DNA of 64,000 nucleotides from Tolypothrix sp. NIES-4075 (GTDB taxonomy: Bacteria > Cyanobacteriota > Cyanobacteriia > Cyanobacteriales > Nostocaceae), in contig NZ_BDUC01000008.1 of assembly GCF_002218085.1 (NCBI RefSeq), forward strand, positions 1-64,000. Reading direction: 5' to 3'. Shown in pieces: positions 61,877 to 64,000 of this stretch. The position numbers were made by a program, and so were the translations under genes. Each line of letters opens with the position of its first letter. Position 1 is the stretch's first letter. A model generated the notes under the pieces. The model was given only the letters and a program-made list of their open reading frames with translations. It made no database searches and was not told where the DNA came from.

Positions 61877-61930
61877 AAGTTCGTAGTAAGCGCTTCAGCG
61901 CTTAACCACTAAAGTGGTTACTACGAACTT
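61877..61930. repeat. Two-hairpin dispersed repeat, copy C
   Basis: The outer ends are AAGTTCGTAGTA and TACTACGAACTT. The left hairpin is AAGCGCTTCAGCGCTT and the right hairpin AACCACTAAAGTGGTT. The most complete of the three copies. Confidence 0.8.
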
Positions 61931-61964
61931 TAAAATACTTTCAGTTTAATTGTATTTACGTAAC

Positions 61965-62123
61965 TTATTTCCTAGCAATCACCCAAATTGCGTGAACAAT
62001 CCCAGGAATATAACCGAAAAGCGTCAAAACTATATTAATCCAAAAGTCCATACCAAAACCAACTTGCAAAAATACTCCCAGAGGTGGCAGAAATATAGCG
62101 CAAAGAATTCTAACTAAATCCAT
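61965..62123 (-). CDS. YqaE/Pmp3-family membrane peptide
   Basis: A 52-residue hydrophobic peptide: MDLVRILCAIFLPPLGVFLQ opens it, followed by GMDFWINIVLTLFGYIPGI and VHAIWVIARK at the end. Two membrane helices joined by a short loop and the LPPLGVFL motif are diagnostic of the Pmp3/YqaE/RCI2 family, small plasma-membrane proteins linked to salt and cold stress. It is preceded by AGGAGGTTG just upstream of the ATG. Repeat copy C lies directly downstream. Confidence 0.93.
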   Translation of the reverse strand: MDLVRILCAIFLPPLGVFLQVGFGMDFWINIVLTLFGYIPGIVHAIWVIARK

Positions 62124-62249
62124 TTCAACCTCCTATTAATATTAAACCGAGCAGCCATGCTTGTTAATTTATTTGCAACTGCTCAAACTTCTTTCCACTT
62201 TTCAAGGTAACATCGCCTATATCTTTCTAGATACGGTTTACCACACCGA

Positions 62250-62594
62250 TTAACCGCCGCTAATTTTGGCTTTGTAACCAAGCTTAATCAAAATCTCCAA
62301 GATTTTCTGCTTGTGGTCGCCTTGAATTTCAATATCATTATCTTTAACTGTGCCACCTGTACCGCATTGGCTTTTCAACTGCTTCACCAAATCTGCTAAG
62401 GTTTCTGGTTTTGCCTGAAACCCAGTAATCACGGTGACAGTTTTACCTTTACGTCCGCTGCGGGTAGCTTGTACGCGGACGTTTTGTTGTTGCGGTGGTA
62501 GTTCTTGAGTTGGTCTTTCTAAAGCAGCGGAGTTATCATTACCAAATTCTTGGTAGACAAAGCGTTTGTCAGAATTACCTTTTCCAGAAGCCAT
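62250..62594 (-). CDS. yciH: SUI1/eIF1-like protein (YciH)
   Basis: A 114-residue protein. The N-terminal 45 residues are a flexible linker (ASGKGNSDKRFVYQEFG, LERPTQELPPQQQ). The SUI1 domain then reads VRVQATRSGRKGKTVTVITG, QLKSQCGTGGTVKDNDIEIQ and ILEILIKLGYKAKISG. Bacterial YciH binds the small ribosomal subunit and is thought to affect start selection or translation under stress. The ATG at 62594 is chosen, because a longer upstream frame runs through heptamer repeats. Divergent from trpB. Confidence 0.92.
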   Translation of the reverse strand: MASGKGNSDKRFVYQEFGNDNSAALERPTQELPPQQQNVRVQATRSGRKGKTVTVITGFQAKPETLADLVKQLKSQCGTGGTVKDNDIEIQGDHKQKILEILIKLGYKAKISGG

Positions 62595-62621
62595 AGTAAA
62601 TCTAGTAAAATTCACTTCGCT

Positions 62622-62745
62622 AGGTAATGGGTAATGGGTAATGGGTAATGGGTGATGGGGAACGTGAAAAAACGCATTACCACGTTCCCAATTCTCAATT
62701 ACCGCGTTACCAATTCCCAATTCCCCATTGTCAATTCCCAATCAT
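62622..62745. repeat. GGGTAATGGG / CAATTCCC heptamer repeats
   Basis: GGTAATGGGTAATGGG words are followed by GTTCCCAATTCTCAATTACC and CCCAATTCCCC words. The two halves are complementary in part. They fill the space between the divergent SUI1 and trpB genes and so sit close to both promoters. Confidence 0.65.
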
Positions 62746-62781
62746 ATTAAGCGATCGTATCCTATCGGGTTCAGACTTTTC

Positions 62782-62787
62782 TATAAT
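62782..62787 (+). promoter_or_regulatory. Possible -10 box of trpB
   Basis: A perfect TATAAT lies 30 bp upstream of the GTG start. No convincing TTGACA is seen 17 bp before it, so the assignment rests on position and the -10 alone. Confidence 0.4.
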
Positions 62788-62816
62788 TAAGTTCATCCTG
62801 TCATCGAAATTCATCT

Positions 62817-64000
62817 GTGACTACCACTCCCCTTCCTTCTCAATCAACTGCACAAAGCCCTGATACTCAAGGACGTTTTGGACGCTTTGGCGGTAAGTAT
62901 GTCCCGGAAACGCTGATGCCTGCTTTAGTTGAATTAGAAGCAGCTTACCAGCAATACCGCAACGAAGCTGGGTTTCAAACTGAACTGCAACAACTGTTAC
63001 GCGATTATGTGGGACGCGCTACACCTTTGTATTTCGCCGAACGCCTTACCGCTCATTATGCCCGACCAGATGGCACGGGAGCGCAAATTTATTTAAAGCG
63101 TGAAGATTTAAATCACACCGGCGCTCATAAAATCAATAATGCTTTGGCTCAGGTTTTGTTGGCAAAGCGGATGGGCAAGCAGCGAATTATTGCCGAAACC
63201 GGTGCGGGACAACATGGAGTAGCTACAGCTACAGTTTGCGCTCGTTTTGGGCTGGAATGTGTGATTTACATGGGTGTTCACGATATGGAACGCCAAGCTT
63301 TAAATGTGTTTAGAATGCGGTTGATGGGAGCAGAGGTGCGTCCGGTAGAAGCTGGTACTGGAACTTTGAAGGATGCAACTTCTGAAGCGATTCGGGATTG
63401 GGTAACGAATGTAGAGACGACTCATTATATCCTGGGTTCGGTGGCAGGACCTCATCCTTACCCGATGATTGTACGCGATTTTCATGCGGTGATTGGGCAA
63501 GAAACCCGCGCTCAAGCGATGGAAAAATGGGGAGGTTTACCGGATATTCTTTTGGCTTGTGTAGGTGGTGGTTCTAATGCGATGGGACTATTTCATGAGT
63601 TTGTCAAGGAATCTTCTGTGCGCTTAATTGGTGTGGAAGCAGCCGGCGAAGGTGTAAACACAGAAAAACACGCCGCAACCTTGACAAAAGGACAAATAGG
63701 TGTATTGCACGGAGCGATGAGCTATTTATTGCAAGATGAGGATGGGCAAGTAATTGAAGCTCATTCGATAAGTGCGGGGTTAGATTATCCTGGTGTGGGT
63801 CCAGAACACAGCTATTTAAAGGATACTGCGCGTGCAGAATATTACAGCGTCACAGATGCAGAGGCTTTGACGGCGTTTCGGATGCTGTCGCAGCTAGAGG
63901 GAATTATACCAGCATTGGAAACGGCTCATGCGATCGCCTACCTCGAAACTTTATGTCCGCAGTTAAATGGTAGCCCCAAAATTGTCATTAACTGCTCTGG
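62817..64000 (+). CDS. trpB: Tryptophan synthase beta subunit, 3' end outside the window
   Basis: About 394 codons are present of an expected 410 or so. The enzyme condenses indole and serine to tryptophan using pyridoxal phosphate. GRFGRFGGKYVPETL opens the conserved part. The PLP lysine is K105 in HTGAHKINNAL, and RIIAETGAGQHGVATAT, ILACVGGGSNAMG and SAGLDYPGVGPEHSYL are present. The start is the GTG at 62817, followed by a 20-residue Thr/Ser-rich leader, since no in-frame ATG precedes the conserved region. It belongs with trpA in many genomes, but cyanobacterial trp genes are usually scattered. Confidence 0.97.
   Translation, partial: MTTTPLPSQSTAQSPDTQGRFGRFGGKYVPETLMPALVELEAAYQQYRNEAGFQTELQQLLRDYVGRATPLYFAERLTAHYARPDGTGAQIYLKREDLNHTGAHKINNALAQVLLAKRMGKQRIIAETGAGQHGVATATVCARFGLECVIYMGVHDMERQALNVFRMRLMGAEVRPVEAGTGTLKDATSEAIRDWVTNVETTHYILGSVAGPHPYPMIVRDFHAVIGQETRAQAMEKWGGLPDILLACVGGGSNAMGLFHEFVKESSVRLIGVEAAGEGVNTEKHAATLTKGQIGVLHGAMSYLLQDEDGQVIEAHSISAGLDYPGVGPEHSYLKDTARAEYYSVTDAEALTAFRMLSQLEGIIPALETAHAIAYLETLCPQLNGSPKIVINCS

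Noticed and set aside
1..64000. tRNA or rRNA genes
   Set aside because: I scanned for T-loop-like GGTTCRAATCC patterns and paired acceptor stems and found none convincing; a dedicated tRNA search would settle it.

Overview
This window reads as chromosomal DNA of a filamentous, probably heterocyst-forming cyanobacterium (Nostocales-like). The evidence is the very frequent HIP1 octamer GCGATCGC, the cyanobacterial ClpR/ClpP3 pair, a group 2 RpoD-like sigma factor, zinc-ribbon serine/threonine kinases, NifJ, HIP-rich housekeeping genes (pgk, trpB) and many short heptamer-type repeats between genes. I saw no rRNA, tRNA, CRISPR array, prophage or replication origin. The species cannot be fixed from this sequence alone.

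Layout. 1-1.4 kb: a decayed IS630-type element, then two adjacent palindromic MITE-like repeats. 1.4-3.3 kb: a VapBC/FitAB-type toxin-antitoxin pair lying between a truncated and a full copy of a J-domain/TPR gene. 3.5-5 kb: clpR-clpP3. 5.2-8.8 kb: a von Willebrand A protein, an MFS exporter, and a VOC (YaeR-like) plus GNAT pair. 8.9-11.4 kb: cydAB quinol oxidase. 11.9-15.5 kb: two convergent GT39-type membrane glycosyltransferases. 15.5-18.2 kb: a PIN-TRAM membrane protein and a HemW-like radical SAM protein. 18.2-19.3 kb: toxin-antitoxin remnants and one intact PIN pair. 19.4-23 kb: universal stress protein, pgk, NUDIX hydrolase and a TauD-like oxygenase. 23.1-27.1 kb: two paralogous zinc-ribbon Ser/Thr kinases. 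27.3-35 kb: PaaK-like ligase, a secreted FAS1 protein, GST, a HerA-like ATPase and a sigma factor. 35-45 kb: small unknown proteins, cob(I)alamin adenosyltransferase, a macrodomain plus deoxyhypusine-synthase-like operon, a PAS/GAF cyclase, VOC and FAS1 genes. 45-50 kb: a methyltransferase, a metallophosphatase and an ABC exporter. 50-53 kb: a retropepsin-like gene pair, a decaying nuclease-like gene and a second IS630 element. 53-56.3 kb: a NarL-type two-component system divergent from two tandem Spy/CpxP-like periplasmic proteins. 56.9-60.6 kb: nifJ. 60.6-64 kb: a tandem-repeat array, a methyltransferase, a YqaE/Pmp3 peptide, SUI1/YciH, and trpB running off the end.

The strongest theme beyond the gene list is repeat activity. 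Short palindromic repeats and heptamer repeats sit not only between genes but inside them. nifJ appears to carry three in-frame repeat-like insertions and keeps all its cofactor motifs. A 42-bp repeat has split a HIP1 site in an IS630 transposase. A two-hairpin repeat truncates a small gene at 18.3 kb. Three copies of that repeat have different hairpin arms that stay complementary. Two arrays of one 21-bp family lie about 12.8 kb apart.

Several genes are visibly broken by frameshift or truncation: both transposases, a DUF6508-like gene, a PD-(D/E)XK-like gene and a zinc-ribbon ORF without a start codon. No complete novel defence or biosynthetic system was recognised. The best candidates for new biology are the shared unnamed domain of the two kinases, the macrodomain/DHS-like operon, the small-protein/retropepsin pair, and the covarying repeats.
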